Part shown: one piece after another, positions 1 through 11,130 of the stretch
Layout: each line of letters begins with the position of its first letter
Numbering within the stretch: position 1 is the first letter of the stretch
NCBI GenBank assembly: GCA_903960515.1
Contig: CAJCBL010000171.1
Location: forward strand, 24,762 to 88,761
Source of the DNA: an uncultured Verrucomicrobiota bacterium
GTDB taxonomy: Bacteria; Verrucomicrobiota; Verrucomicrobiia; Opitutales; Opitutaceae
Direction: 5' to 3'
DNA length: 64,000 nt
Position numbers and translations under genes: made by a program
The notes under the pieces: generated by a model
Database searches by the model: none
What the model saw: the letters and a program-made list of their open reading frames with translations, nothing else
Told to the model about the DNA's origin: nothing

Positions 1-3000
1 TACTCCCAGCAGCATCGCGCGGGTGCGCTTGAGCTCGGCCTCGTAGAGGAGGCGCTGGTTGCCGTCGAGCTCCACAAACAGGTCCTCCTCGGTGCGGGGC
101 GGGAGATCGGCGGCCACCTGGCCCTTGGTGCGCCGGAGCATGAAATGCTTCACCCGGCGGGCGAGGCGGGAGCGGGCAGCGGCGGGGTCGGTCTTGTCGT
201 TGAAGGCGCGGCGGAACGAGGCTTGGCTGCCGAGCAGCCCGGGCATGGCGAAGGCGAACAGGCTCCAGAGGTCGAGGGTGCGGTTCTCGATCGGCGTGCC
301 GGTGAGGACGATACGGTGGGCGGCGCGCAGTTCGCGGGCGGTGAGGGCGGTCTGCGACTGCGGGTTCTTGATGTTCTGCCCCTCGTCGAGGATCACGGCG
401 TCCCACAGCTCTGCGGTGAGCGGCTCGGCGGCGAGCCGTAGCTGTGCGTAGTTGGCCACCACGAGATTGGTCCCGGCGGGCACAGCCCCGCCCTGCAGCG
501 TGGCGGCGGTCAGCGAGGGGGCAAAGCGCCGGGTCTCTCGCGTCCAGTTGGGCACCACGCTTTTGGGGCAAACGACGAGTGCGCGTAGCGGCCTGGCCGC
601 CGGGTCGGCGCGGCGCTGGTCGGCGAGATGAAGCAGCCAGGCCAGCGCCTGCACGGTCTTGCCCAGGCCCATATCGTCGGCGAGGATACCGCCGAGGCCG
701 TTGGCGGAGAGGTGGGCGAGGAAGTGGAACCCCTCGCGCTGGTAGGGGCGCAGCTCGGCGGAGAGGCCGGCGGGCACGGGGGGCTCGGCGATGGTGGCGA
801 GCTGGGCGGCGCGCTGCCGGGCGCGGGCGGCGTGCTGCTCGGGCAGCAAACCGGCGATACGCTCGTCGGCGAGCTGGAGCGCGTGGAACCGTTGTTTCTC
901 GCTGCCTCCCTCAAGGGCGGTGGCGTCGAGCCCGAGCTCGGCCAGCTTGGCGACCTCCTCCGGGGCGAGCTCAAGGTTGAGCCTGCGCCAGCCCTTGCCG
1001 GGCAGGCGCACCACACGGCCCTTGGCCTTGAGGAGCAACTTGAGCTCAGCGTCGGTGAGCGTGGTATCCTCGGCGCGCACGGCGATCTCGAGGTCGAACC
1101 AGTCGATGCCGGTGCCGCTGTCTTCGGGTTTCACCGACACCTCGACCCTTGCGCGATCGGGCGGGCGGCACAGGCCGGCCAGCTCGGGGCAGCACTCGAT
1201 CTCCACTCCGAGGGAGCGGACGCGCTCGGCCCAGGTGCTGAACTGGTCCGGGAAGTTCTTCGTGCTGGCGCTGCGCTGCCAGCAATGGCTGTCGAAGTCC
1301 GCAGTGAGATTGAACTCGAACAGCAGCGGCACGGCGGCCTCTACGCGCTGGCGCTCGATCTCGACGAGGCGGTCGCTGGTGGAGGCTGCTGAACCGCTCA
1401 ACGAGAGCCAGCCCCCGTCGCTGTTGCGGCGCTGCACCAGAGTGCCGTCGGGTGAGATACCATGCAGCTCCACCTCCAGGCTTTCGCTGCAGTCGCCCGG
1501 ATAGAGAGACTGGATTCGCCTGGCCGTGAGTGCGCAGATGAAACGCGCCCGCAGGGTGATGACCTCGATGGCGGGCAGCGCTACGCCTTCGAGGCGGGCG
1601 GCGGCGCGGTGCAGGCATTTGGCGGCGGCCAAGGAAGTCAGGGCCTCGCGGGGCACCACCACGCGGCGCGGATTGGTGCCCGGCAGCGGCGGTGGGAGCT
1701 CGAATACACTGGCGCCCGCCAAGGCCAGCGCGGGGCGGCCGGGAAGCATCAGGAGGTGGTCCGGGGCCGGGCGGCCGTCGGGCTGCTCCAGTTCGAAGAC
1801 GATGTCCTCCGGCCGCTCGGGTGCAGGGCGCCCGCGCCAGTGCAGGGCCACCCGCGTATCCGGGAACGGGGAGCCATCCTCAGCCGCGAGGCGCCCGCGA
1901 AGCACGGGCTGTTCAAGCAGACGGAAAAGGAGGTCGAGGGTGCGAGCCTCCGTGAGTTTGAATACCTGGGTCTCGTTGCCGCTCCAGTAGTGCAGACGGT
2001 TGCGCGAAAGCTGCACCTCCTGGAGCAGGGCGAGGGTGGTGGGGTCCGCACCTACGGGGCTGTCCACTAGCGACGCAAGCCAGTCGCCGGCCACCTCCGC
2101 CTTGGCGGTGCGCCAAGGACCCTCGGAGGAGTCACGGCATTCCCACGTCAGCTTCGGGGAGGTGAGCCGCAGGCGAATCTGCTGGGGCAGCACAGGGCGG
2201 GGCGAAGCGCCGGAAACCGAGGTGCGGTCCTCGGCGAAGGCGCGTGTCCACTGCTGGACCAGTCGGAGTCGCTCGCGGGCGGCCAGGCGGTCTCGGGCCG
2301 GAGCGGTGTCGGTGACCGGCAGCAGAAATGCGGGTATCGAATGGCTGGAGCGCTCCCCGTAGAGGGCGAGGTACTGCCAAAATTCGAGTACGGTGGCCGG
2401 GGAGGAGTCGGCATCCCACCACCCCTCGATGATGGGCGGGTAGTCGGGCGGATAGGCCGCGAGAGGGGCGAGGCTGAGCCGTGCAAGCTCGCCGGCGGCG
2501 ATGGAGCATTTGGTGCGCTGCCGGCGCCAAAGCAGCGTGAGGTCGCGGATGTAGTTGCGCTCCGCTGAGGCCAACGGCCGGCCATGGCGTTGTTCGAGGA
2601 GAGCGATGAGGGACTGCTCATCGGGGGAGGCCAGCACGGGGCGGGGCGAGGCGGGCGCAGCCCCGGCAGCGGGTGGTGCAAGCGGCGCATCCATTAGGTC
2701 TACGGCGTTTCCCGCCGCAGTACCCAGTGCCGCCCTACCCGCGACGTAGGCGTGAGTGCACCCGCCGCGCCGGCCGCAGGTGCATTGGTGAGCCCAACCG
2801 GTGGAGGGCGTAAACCTCCATTGGACCTCATAGGCGCTGGCGTCCTCGATTCCGGCGAAGAAGGCAACGTGCCCCGCCTTTGGGTCGATCCCGGTTTCGA
2901 AACTGCGGAGAGCGCCCTTATTGAGCAGCGCGAGACCGCGCTGCCGAGTGGGTCGACTGAAACCGTGCTGGAGTACCGCCAACAGCGCGGCGTGCTGGCG

Positions 3001-3027
3001 ATCGTTGAGCAACACTAGGGCTGGCAT
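1..3027 (-). CDS. SNF2-family DEAD/DEAH helicase with N-terminal SWIM zinc finger (3' end outside window)
   Basis: Manual minus-strand translation from ATG at 3027 reads MPALVLLNDRQHAALLAVLQHG...HQCTCGRRGGCTHAYVA (SWIM CxC...CxH) and, in the same frame, LAHLSANGLGGILADDMGLGKTVQALAWLLHLA and VKHFMLRRTKGQVAADLPPRTEEDLFVELDGNQ (SNF2 motifs). Not in ORF track because it is open at the left edge. Confidence 0.88.
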   Translation of the reverse strand, partial: MPALVLLNDRQHAALLAVLQHGFSRPTRQRGLALLNKGALRSFETGIDPKAGHVAFFAGIEDASAYEVQWRFTPSTGWAHQCTCGRRGGCTHAYVAGRAALGTAAGNAVDLMDAPLAPPAAGAAPASPRPVLASPDEQSLIALLEQRHGRPLASAERNYIRDLTLLWRRQRTKCSIAAGELARLSLAPLAAYPPDYPPIIEGWWDADSSPATVLEFWQYLALYGERSSHSIPAFLLPVTDTAPARDRLAARERLRLVQQWTRAFAEDRTSVSGASPRPVLPQQIRLRLTSPKLTWECRDSSEGPWRTAKAEVAGDWLASLVDSPVGADPTTLALLQEVQLSRNRLHYWSGNETQVFKLTEARTLDLLFRLLEQPVLRGRLAAEDGSPFPDTRVALHWRGRPAPERPEDIVFELEQPDGRPAPDHLLMLPGRPALALAGASVFELPPPLPGTNPRRVVVPREALTSLAAAKCLHRAAARLEGVALPAIEVITLRARFICALTARRIQSLYPGDCSESLEVELHGISPDGTLVQRRNSDGGWLSLSGSAASTSDRLVEIERQRVEAAVPLLFEFNLTADFDSHCWQRSASTKNFPDQFSTWAERVRSLGVEIECCPELAGLCRPPDRARVEVSVKPEDSGTGIDWFDLEIAVRAEDTTLTDAELKLLLKAKGRVVRLPGKGWRRLNLELAPEEVAKLAELGLDATALEGGSEKQRFHALQLADERIAGLLPEQHAARARQRAAQLATIAEPPVPAGLSAELRPYQREGFHFLAHLSANGLGGILADDMGLGKTVQALAWLLHLADQRRADPAARPLRALVVCPKSVVPNWTRETRRFAPSLTAATLQGGAVPAGTNLVVANYAQLRLAAEPLTAELWDAVILDEGQNIKNPQSQTALTARELRAAHRIVLTGTPIENRTLDLWSLFAFAMPGLLGSQASFRRAFNDKTDPAAARSRLARRVKHFMLRRTKGQVAADLPPRTEEDLFVELDGNQRLLYEAELKRTRAMLLGV

Positions 3028-3156
3028 GGAACCCGATTTCGCAGCGGCGCAGCAGGGCGGCAAGCGGGGAAATCGGCGAGGGGCCGGCCGTGATTGGAGC
3101 CCCGCCAAGCGCGCCATTGACCGCGGGCGCGGCACCCCGCTAACTCTGCGACCCTT

Positions 3157-4686
3157 ATGGCCACGCCGTCCCCATCCGACAACCTCATGGAAACCCTCGT
3201 GTCGCTGTGCAAGCGCCGCGGTATCATCTACGCCTCGTCGGAGATCTACGGCGGACTAAACGGCTTTTTCGACTACGGCCCGCTGGGCTCCGAGCTCAAG
3301 CGCAACATCCGCAACGCCTGGTGGCAGGACATGGTCCACCGCCGCGACGACATCGTGGGCCTGGAGTCGTCGATCATCATGCATCCGAAAGTCTGGGAAG
3401 CCTCCGGCCACGTAGCCGGCTTCTCCGACCCGCTGGTGGACTGCAAGGTGTCCAAGCAGCGCTACCGCGCCGACCAGCTCTTCTTCGCCGCTGTAGTGGT
3501 CGACGCCACGGTGGCCGGCTACGTATCCGCCCTTGAGAGCGAGCGCACCACCGAGGAGCTCCAGGAGAGCGCCGAGACCTTCAAGCGCAAGAAGGCGCTC
3601 CAGGGCGCGCTCGCCCCCGTCGTAGTGAAAGAGTTCACCGAGGCCACGCCGGAGGAGATCGCCCAGATCCCCTCGCCCGCCACGGGCAACCCCGACCTCA
3701 CCCCGCCGCGCTCCTTCAACATGATGTTCCAGACGAACGTGGGCGCCATGACCGACGCCTCGTCCGTCGCCTACCTGCGGCCCGAGACGGCCCAGGGCAT
3801 GTTCGTGGATTTCAAGAACGTCATCGACACCACGCGCGTGAAGCTGCCCTTCGGCATCGCCCAGATCGGCAAGTCGTTCCGCAATGAGATTACGCCGCGC
3901 AACTTCATCTTCCGCTCGCGCGAGTTCGAGCAGATGGAGATGGAGTATTTCATTATGCCCGACGCCGACTGGCTCGCTTGCCACGAGTCGTGGCTGAAGT
4001 GGTGCCAGGACTGGCTCAAGTCCATCGGCCTGCCCGAGAGCCACCTCTCGCTGCACGAGCACCCCAAGGAGAAGCTCGCGTTCTACAGCCGCCGCACGGT
4101 GGACATCATGTTCAAGTATCCGTTCGGCGTGCAGGAGCTGTGGGGCATCGCCGCCCGCTCCGACTACGATCTCCAGCAGCATCAGAAGTTCTCCGGGGTG
4201 CCGCAGACGTGGTTCGACGAGGCCAGCAAGGCCAAGGTGGTGCCTCATGTGATCGAGCCTGCCGTGGGCGTCGATCGTATCCTTTTGGCAGTGCTCTGTG
4301 CCGCCTACGCCGAGGAGGATGTGAGGGACGAGAAGGGCAATGTGGAGAAGCGCACCGTGCTGCGCCTGCACCCGCGCATCGCCCCGTTCAAGGTTGCCGT
4401 GCTCCCGCTGCTCAAGAACAAGGAGCAGCTCACCAGCCGCGCCAAGGATCTCTACGCCAAGCTCAAGCGCCGCTACAACGTCTCCTACGACGACGGCGGC
4501 AACATCGGGAAGCGCTACCGCCGTCAGGACGAAGCGGGTACCCCGTGGTGCGTGACCATCGACTTCGACACAATCGAGAAGCCCGGCGACACCTTTACCC
4601 TGCGCGACCGCGACACGATGCAGCAGACGCGTGTCACCGAGGCTGAGCTCTTCGCGATGCTGAACGAGAAGATCGACAACGCGTAA
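3157..4686 (+). CDS. glyS: glycyl-tRNA synthetase (single-chain alpha2 type)
   Basis: [43 protein letters not shown] and [15 protein letters not shown] class II aaRS motifs over full length. Confidence 0.97.
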   Translation: MATPSPSDNLMETLVSLCKRRGIIYASSEIYGGLNGFFDYGPLGSELKRNIRNAWWQDMVHRRDDIVGLESSIIMHPKVWEASGHVAGFSDPLVDCKVSKQRYRADQLFFAAVVVDATVAGYVSALESERTTEELQESAETFKRKKALQGALAPVVVKEFTEATPEEIAQIPSPATGNPDLTPPRSFNMMFQTNVGAMTDASSVAYLRPETAQGMFVDFKNVIDTTRVKLPFGIAQIGKSFRNEITPRNFIFRSREFEQMEMEYFIMPDADWLACHESWLKWCQDWLKSIGLPESHLSLHEHPKEKLAFYSRRTVDIMFKYPFGVQELWGIAARSDYDLQQHQKFSGVPQTWFDEASKAKVVPHVIEPAVGVDRILLAVLCAAYAEEDVRDEKGNVEKRTVLRLHPRIAPFKVAVLPLLKNKEQLTSRAKDLYAKLKRRYNVSYDDGGNIGKRYRRQDEAGTPWCVTIDFDTIEKPGDTFTLRDRDTMQQTRVTEAELFAMLNEKIDNA

Positions 4687-4758
4687 GGATAACTCCGTGG
4701 CGGATGACCGCCGCTAGGGGTGCCGGCTATCCGAGCCCTCCGAGATTCGAGTTTACCC

Positions 4759-4793
4759 AAGCCCGGCCGCCAGCGGCCGGGCTTTTCTTTTTC
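4759..4793 (+). terminator. rho-independent terminator downstream of glyS
   Basis: GCCCGGCCGC-CA-GCGGCCGGGC stem followed by TTTTCTTTTT. Confidence 0.85.
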
Positions 4794-5171
4794 TGCACTG
4801 GAGCGCAGTTCAGGGACGCCGCGTAGACGGCGTGCACGCACGTAGTCTTAAAGCCTTTGAGCGAACCGGTAACCGACGCCGCCCTGCGCCACCTCGTAGC
4901 GGCAGGATGTGCTCTTGCCCTCATACTCGGCCGCAGGCCGTCCGGGGTATAGGCACTCGCGAAGGCGACCCACCACCACTGGACCGCAATGGGGACAGGC
5001 TCGCCATGCGCCATGTGGGCACAAGACCTACCGTGCCTGCACTGGCGAAGGCCGGCAAAGCGCGGTAAAGGATAGCCAGCTCGCTGTTCTCTCTTCGCCA
5101 TCCCGGCGCGGAGTCCGGTCGGCGCCGGCTCTCTCCCGTATCAAAATTGGGCGGATTGATCTCAAAATAGT

Positions 5172-8100
5172 ATGCGGCGCGGCCTCAAAATCCTTCTCGC
5201 TCTCCTCGTCGCCGGCGCGCTGATGCTCACGCTCGTGCCGTGGTGGCTGGGGCTTGCGCTGCACCCGCTCGCCCGTAGCCAAGGCATCACGTTCGAGCGC
5301 TACGAGCGGGTCGGCTACAGGCGTTTCCGGTTGCACGAGGTCCGCCGGCAGGATCCGGGCGTGGTGGCTACCGCCGAGAGCCTCGAGATCGACACTCCGC
5401 TTCTGTGGGCTTGGCGTACTTGTCGCGATAGCTTGACCACGGTAGCAGTCGATCACTGGAAAGTGGAGATCGCCGACTCCGGTGCACCTCCGCCCACAAT
5501 CCCTTCCGCCTCCGCGAGCGTGGCGGGTGTCCACGCGATCGTGAGCCGCACGTTCGCGAGTCTCGCACGCTGGGTGCCACAGGCGGCGTTGCTCCACGGC
5601 GAGCTTCGTATTGCAGGACTGGCACCGATCACAATTGCCCAAATCGACCTGCAACGCGGTGTGCTCACAGCGCGTGGCATTTGCGTTGGAGGGCGCGAGG
5701 TTTCGCTCTCGGTGAAACGCATTGCCGGAGACGTGCTCGACCTGCGCGCTCGTTCGCCCGGCGACGAGGCGGCGCTCGACCTCGCCTGGGCCGGCGCGCA
5801 GCTCCACGGGTCCGGAACCTGGCACGGGCAACCGCTGCGGCTTCAGGCGCGCTTCTCCGACGGCAGTTGGCTTCCAGTGGACGCCGAGGTCGTCGCCGAA
5901 AACTGGAGCCTGCCAGCAGCGCGCGCCCGGATGGATGATCATTACGGCCAACTGGCCGGCGGAGCGAAACTCGTCTGGCACGAGGCGAAATTCGACCTCT
6001 CCGGAGAGTGGCACGCCGCGCCCAAAGAAGGCTCGAATGCGCCGCCGATGCAGGCACGCCTCGCGGCTCATGGCGACCGCTCGACCGTCACAATTACCAC
6101 CTTCGAGGTAAGTGCGCCCTTCGCCGAGGCGAAGCTCAGCGCGCCGGTGACGCTTGGGTTTGCAGGTCCGCTGCAGGCACCGCCAGCGCGGCTCACGTTG
6201 CACGTCGATCTGGCCAAGCAATCCTGGCTCGACGCGAGCGGCGCAGTGGACGGTTCGGTTGAGGTGCGCGCCGTTGCGAGCGCATCCAGCGAGGCATTTC
6301 AGCTCGCCTGCGATGGTTTGCGCGTCGCCGGATTCCAGTTCCACAGGGTGGTTGCGCAGGGCGTGCTCCAATGGCCTCACCTTGATCTCGAAAAACTGGA
6401 GGTGGCCCTCGACGAGCAGAGCCACTTCACCGCGCGAGGAGGTGCCGATCTTGCGCTGCGTACGCTGGCCGAGGTCACCCTCAGCGGCACGTTTTCGCCG
6501 GCGTGGTTCCAACGCTGGTTGCCGGCGGACGTCCGCTGGGAAACTGCCGAGGTCGCCGCGACCCTCTCCGGCCCGCTCGCTGCGCTTCTCCATCAAGGCA
6601 GCATCAAGATCGGCCAAGTACGCTACCCGCCATTGAAGTCCCTCGACGCCGCGCTCGTCTGGCGCGGTCGCAGCGATGGCGTCGAGGACTTCAATGCCAC
6701 GTTCACTGCGGGTGAATCTACACTTCGGATCCTAGGCGCGGCATCATCCTGTGGGGCGCAGGTGCGTGAATTTCAATTTCAGCAGGACGGAGCCGACGTG
6801 CTCAAGCTCGCCGCGCCGGCGACGATCGCCTGGGCTCCGGAGTGGCGGATCGCCGATCTGCGCCTTGACGGCGCGGGCGGGCACCTCGCGGTCGCTGCGG
6901 CCAGCGAAGGCGCGGAGCTGTCGTTCAAAGCCGAGGCGGCGAACATTGAGAGCACTTGGGCTCGCGATTGGATTGTGACTACCGGACCGGCGTGGACGGT
7001 GAAGTCGCTGAGCGCGGAGGGCCGCACCGAGGAGGGCAACCTGCGCTTTTCCCTCGATCTCGCAGGGCAGGTCGCGCTCGAACCGAGCGCGGCGCAGGTC
7101 GCGTTGGTTGCCCGCGGCGACGCCGGGGGTGTGGAGCTTACCAAGCTTGAGATTCGTGACGACACCGGGTTGCTCGCGCAGGCGCATGGGCGTGTGCCGC
7201 TGAGTTGGTCTGCGCGGCGCTCGCCCAGTCTCCAGCTCAACGTCGAGGGCGCGCTGAACTTCGATGCGGAAACTCAGCCCGACTCCTCGCTTTGGGCGGC
7301 ACTCGCTGCCCCGTTCGGAATCACGCTGGCCGCACCGAAGGCGCGGCTCCGGATCGAGGGCACGCCGGCCAAGCCGACCGGAGCGCTCGAGCTCGACGTG
7401 CAGCGCCTCGCCATCGCCGCCCCGGCCCACCAGACGTGGTTGCCGGCGCTGGACAATATCACCGTGCGAGCCCATGCGGACCGCAGCAGGCTCGTCATTG
7501 ATTCGCTCTCCGCCGCTGTCGAGGGGCAGGCGCTGCGGGCGAGCGCGCAGTCGCCGATGGATACGAAACGCTGGGTGCAGCTCGTGCGCTCACCGGAGTC
7601 CTTTGATTGGAGCCAGGCAGAGGCGGAGGTTGCGATCCCGGGCGCCGATCTGCGCCCTGTATCCGAAGGTCGGCCGCAGTTCCCGCTCGCGCAGGGGCGG
7701 TTGCAGGTCGCAGTCAAACTCGCGCGAGGCATCAACCTCTCGGGATCGCTCAAGCTGACCGATGCCACCACGCGCCCGATTCCGTCGGTCGGAGTGTTGC
7801 AGAATCTGACGGTGGATCTGGAGCTCAAGGGACGCTCGGTCGAGGTGCGCTCGGCCTCGGCCCAGCTCGGCGGCGAGACGGCGACGTTGAGCGGCTCCGC
7901 CGATCTCTCAGCTCCTGCGGCACCGAGACTGGAGCTCAAGCTCGCGGGCAAGAACCTGCCGCTGGTGCGGCGCGCCGGCTTGTTGATCCGCTCGGATCTC
8001 TCGCTCGCGGTGGCGACCGGTGCCGGCGGCGAAACGCGTATCACCGGCACGGTGAACTTGCATGACAGTCTTGTGCTTGCCGATCTTCGACAACTCTTGC

Positions 8101-8831
8101 CCACCGGCGTGCGTGCGGCGGAGCACGCTCCGCCGTATTTCGCGGTGGAGACGGAGCCTTTCCGCAACTGGCTGCTCGACGTCGCTGTCCGCGGGCCGCA
8201 CGGCCTGCGATTGCACACCGCCGTGCTCACCGGCTTCGCGACCCCGAGCTTCCAGCTCGAGGGCACGCTCGGTGAGCCGCGCGCCGTAGGCGAGCTCACT
8301 CTCGACTCCGGGAAGATTCTCTTCCCGTTCGCCGCTTTTCAGGCGCAACTCGCGGTGGTGCGGCTGTCGAAGGCGGATCCTTTCCACCCGCAACTGAGGC
8401 TCAACGCCACCGCCCGCCGTTACGGATACGACCTGCGGCTCGAAGGTCGCGGGCCGGCGGAGCAACCGATCCTTACGCTTTCCTCGAACCCGGCGCTAAC
8501 GGCCGAGCAGGTTTTGCTCCTGGTGATGGCTGGCCAGGCCCCGAGCTCCTCGGCGGGCACACCGGCGGGCAACAGTGACCGCAAGCGGCTTACGGTGCTC
8601 GGAGCGTATTTGGGCCGCGGACTCTTCCGCGACCTGGGAGGCGACGATCCGGACCGGCTCACCATCACCTCCGGCGAGCAGGTGACGCAATCGGGCGGCG
8701 AGACGTATCTGGTTGAATACCTGCTCGGGAAGCGCTGGTCGCTCGTCGGCGAGTATGATGAGTTCGACGACTATAACGTCGGGTTGAAATGGCGGGTCTA
8801 TTCGGAGGGTACAACCGATGATTCGAAATAG
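5172..8831 (+). CDS. tamB: TamB/DUF490-like translocation and assembly module protein
   Basis: 1219 aa, N-terminal TM, long beta-helical AsmA/TamB-like body, C-terminal LSSNPALTAEQVLLLVMAGQ ... LLGKRWSLVGEYDEFDDYNVGLKWRVYSEG; next to an Omp85 gene. Confidence 0.9.
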   Translation: MRRGLKILLALLVAGALMLTLVPWWLGLALHPLARSQGITFERYERVGYRRFRLHEVRRQDPGVVATAESLEIDTPLLWAWRTCRDSLTTVAVDHWKVEIADSGAPPPTIPSASASVAGVHAIVSRTFASLARWVPQAALLHGELRIAGLAPITIAQIDLQRGVLTARGICVGGREVSLSVKRIAGDVLDLRARSPGDEAALDLAWAGAQLHGSGTWHGQPLRLQARFSDGSWLPVDAEVVAENWSLPAARARMDDHYGQLAGGAKLVWHEAKFDLSGEWHAAPKEGSNAPPMQARLAAHGDRSTVTITTFEVSAPFAEAKLSAPVTLGFAGPLQAPPARLTLHVDLAKQSWLDASGAVDGSVEVRAVASASSEAFQLACDGLRVAGFQFHRVVAQGVLQWPHLDLEKLEVALDEQSHFTARGGADLALRTLAEVTLSGTFSPAWFQRWLPADVRWETAEVAATLSGPLAALLHQGSIKIGQVRYPPLKSLDAALVWRGRSDGVEDFNATFTAGESTLRILGAASSCGAQVREFQFQQDGADVLKLAAPATIAWAPEWRIADLRLDGAGGHLAVAAASEGAELSFKAEAANIESTWARDWIVTTGPAWTVKSLSAEGRTEEGNLRFSLDLAGQVALEPSAAQVALVARGDAGGVELTKLEIRDDTGLLAQAHGRVPLSWSARRSPSLQLNVEGALNFDAETQPDSSLWAALAAPFGITLAAPKARLRIEGTPAKPTGALELDVQRLAIAAPAHQTWLPALDNITVRAHADRSRLVIDSLSAAVEGQALRASAQSPMDTKRWVQLVRSPESFDWSQAEAEVAIPGADLRPVSEGRPQFPLAQGRLQVAVKLARGINLSGSLKLTDATTRPIPSVGVLQNLTVDLELKGRSVEVRSASAQLGGETATLSGSADLSAPAAPRLELKLAGKNLPLVRRAGLLIRSDLSLAVATGAGGETRITGTVNLHDSLVLADLRQLLPTGVRAAEHAPPYFAVETEPFRNWLLDVAVRGPHGLRLHTAVLTGFATPSFQLEGTLGEPRAVGELTLDSGKILFPFAAFQAQLAVVRLSKADPFHPQLRLNATARRYGYDLRLEGRGPAEQPILTLSSNPALTAEQVLLLVMAGQAPSSSAGTPAGNSDRKRLTVLGAYLGRGLFRDLGGDDPDRLTITSGEQVTQSGGETYLVEYLLGKRWSLVGEYDEFDDYNVGLKWRVYSEGTTDDSK

Positions 8832-10929
8832 CGTTCCCTATTTCTTGGGACGGTGCGCAGGGGCACTGCTCGTCCTGAGCCTGCTCGTCGCCGCGGCCCG
8901 CGCGGAGTCGCCGCCGCTTGAGGTGAGCGGGCTCGGCTGGTTGGGCAACCGCGGGGCGGTGCAAACGTTGAAACTCCTGCTCGGCTCGCAGAGGGCAGCC
9001 CCACTGGAAGCCGGCCCCATTGAGGATGCTGCGCTGATTCTCATTTGGCAGCTCAACGATGAGGGTTACCTCCAGCCCACGGTGACGGTGCGGGTGCGCC
9101 ATGCCGATGGTGCGGAAACGGAGCATCCGCTCGACGCCGAGATGGGAACCCCTCTTCCGCGGCCGCTCGGCGCGGTGAGCGCGCGCCTGCAAATCGAGAA
9201 GGGGCCGCGTTTTGCGTATCGGGACATCGAGTTCACCGGCTTGGTGGCGGTTCCCGAAGCCGCGGCGCGGTCCTTTTTCGTCGGTGAATCGATGTTGGTG
9301 GCTCTCAACAACGAGCGCGCCTATTCGCCCAGTCGTCTTTCCCGCGGTCTGGGCAACCTGCGCGAGGAATTGCTCCAGCAGGGCTATGCAGACGCGACGG
9401 TCCAGGCGGCTGATCTGCAGCTCGATCGCGCCACGGGCGAAGTGCGGCTGCGGGTGGCGGTTCGTGAGGGGGCGCAGCGCCGTGTGGCAGCAGTGAATCT
9501 CGCGGCGTCCCCTGGGGCGCCGGTGCCTCCGGCGGAGCTCACCAAAGATCGTGTCGGAAAACCGTGGTCAATGCTATGGAACCAAGATTTGGAAACTGCG
9601 CTCCGCCGTTGGTACTTCCACCGCGGTTACCCCGATGTGCAGGTGTTCTTGAAGATGGAAAGCGCCCCGGCGGCCGAGGGCCTCGTGGCGGTGACGGTGG
9701 CTGCCGAGATCGCACCCGGGCCCCTGGTCCATCTCGGGGTGGTGCGTTTCGCCGGCAATGTGCACACCAAGGAAGCGCCGTTGCGCCGGCTGGTACGCGT
9801 GCCCAACGGCGGGTTGTTCGATCCGGTCAAGTTCGACTCTGGTCAGTCGCGGCTAGCGCGGCTGGGGACGTTTCGAACAGTCGGTTACAAGGACGATCCC
9901 GCCGAAGGCGAGACGCGCGATGTCGTTTACGAGGTGGTCGAGGGCCGGCGCCAGGAGGTAAACCTGCTTGCCGGTTATGGTTCGTACGAGCAATTGCGCG
10001 GCGGGATCGAGTGGCGGCATTTCAATCTCTGGGGCTTGGCGCACACCGACAGCTTGCAGGTCGTCGAGTCGATGAAGAGCTCGCGTGGTACCTACACCTA
10101 CACCGTGCCCGAGCTGTTCGGCAGCACGCTCGACGGCAGCGTGCGCCTCTTCGGGCTGCACAGGGAAGACCTCTCTTTCACGCGTGACGAGTTTGGGGTG
10201 AACGCCTCGGTGCAATGGCCGTGGCGTGCGCGGCATGCGCAACTCACGACAGGATACACGTTGCAGCGACTCAGCATCACACACAACGATCTCGCCACCG
10301 AGGCGACCGACCTCGACCGGGTGAATGCCACGAGCCTCAACTTCGGAATCGTGCAGGATCGGCGCGATGATCCGCTCTCCCCTCATCGTGGCACCAAACT
10401 TTTCGCACAGGTTGATCTGGCCAGTCGCCGGCTCGGTGGCGATGTCGACTACCAGCAACTGCGCATCGGCGGTTCGTACCATACGAGCTGGGGTCACGGG
10501 CGTTGGCTGCATCTGGGGCTGGCGCACGGTGTCGTGCTCACGCTGGGAGCAAACGACGACCGGCACCTGCCGGTGAATGTGCTGTATTTCCCCGGGGGTG
10601 ATGGCTCGATTCGCGGATACAACGCCGGCGAGGCAGCGCCGCGGGTTGCGAACGGTCAGTTCGTGGGCGCGAAGAGTTATGTGCTATTGAACGTCGAGCT
10701 GGAACAGGCGCTGACGTCGCGCTGGTCGGTGGTCGTATTCGGAGACGCGCTCGGCATCGCAGCGCGCATCGCGGACTATCCGTTTTCCGAGGAGCTCTAC
10801 TCTGTGGGGGGCGGGGTGCGGTACCGCACGCCGATCGGGCCGGTGCGGCTCGAATACGGGCACAACCTCAATCCCCGCCTGCTCGATCCCAGCGGCACGC
10901 TGCAGATCTCGATCGGCGTGCCGTTTTAG
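8818..10929 (+). CDS. tamA: TamA/BamA (Omp85) family outer membrane protein
   Basis: 703 aa with POTRA-like N-terminus and C-terminal barrel (YFPGGDGSIRGYNAGEAAPR, PIGPVRLEYGHNLN); overlaps tamB by 14 nt. Confidence 0.9.
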   Translation: MIRNSVPYFLGRCAGALLVLSLLVAAARAESPPLEVSGLGWLGNRGAVQTLKLLLGSQRAAPLEAGPIEDAALILIWQLNDEGYLQPTVTVRVRHADGAETEHPLDAEMGTPLPRPLGAVSARLQIEKGPRFAYRDIEFTGLVAVPEAAARSFFVGESMLVALNNERAYSPSRLSRGLGNLREELLQQGYADATVQAADLQLDRATGEVRLRVAVREGAQRRVAAVNLAASPGAPVPPAELTKDRVGKPWSMLWNQDLETALRRWYFHRGYPDVQVFLKMESAPAAEGLVAVTVAAEIAPGPLVHLGVVRFAGNVHTKEAPLRRLVRVPNGGLFDPVKFDSGQSRLARLGTFRTVGYKDDPAEGETRDVVYEVVEGRRQEVNLLAGYGSYEQLRGGIEWRHFNLWGLAHTDSLQVVESMKSSRGTYTYTVPELFGSTLDGSVRLFGLHREDLSFTRDEFGVNASVQWPWRARHAQLTTGYTLQRLSITHNDLATEATDLDRVNATSLNFGIVQDRRDDPLSPHRGTKLFAQVDLASRRLGGDVDYQQLRIGGSYHTSWGHGRWLHLGLAHGVVLTLGANDDRHLPVNVLYFPGGDGSIRGYNAGEAAPRVANGQFVGAKSYVLLNVELEQALTSRWSVVVFGDALGIAARIADYPFSEELYSVGGGVRYRTPIGPVRLEYGHNLNPRLLDPSGTLQISIGVPF

Positions 10930-11130
10930 GCTGGGCCGTAGCACCAACCCTGAGAGGCGCGCTGCGCGGGGCATTCCCCTGTGCGTCGCTCGTGCGGCTG
11001 GCCGGCGGGCAGAGGGAAGAGAACCCAGCTCGGGCGGAGCGTGGCCCTCCACGAGAAAAGGCCGCGCAGCGCGGAGGGACAGCCGCTCGGGGAGCCGTTT
11101 GGCTCGGCGCTATTCGCCCAGGGCTTCACT

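Noticed and set aside
4690-4760. tRNA-like sequence before the glyS terminator
   Set aside because: GATTCGAGTTT resembles a T-arm but no acceptor, D-arm or anticodon arm could be built.
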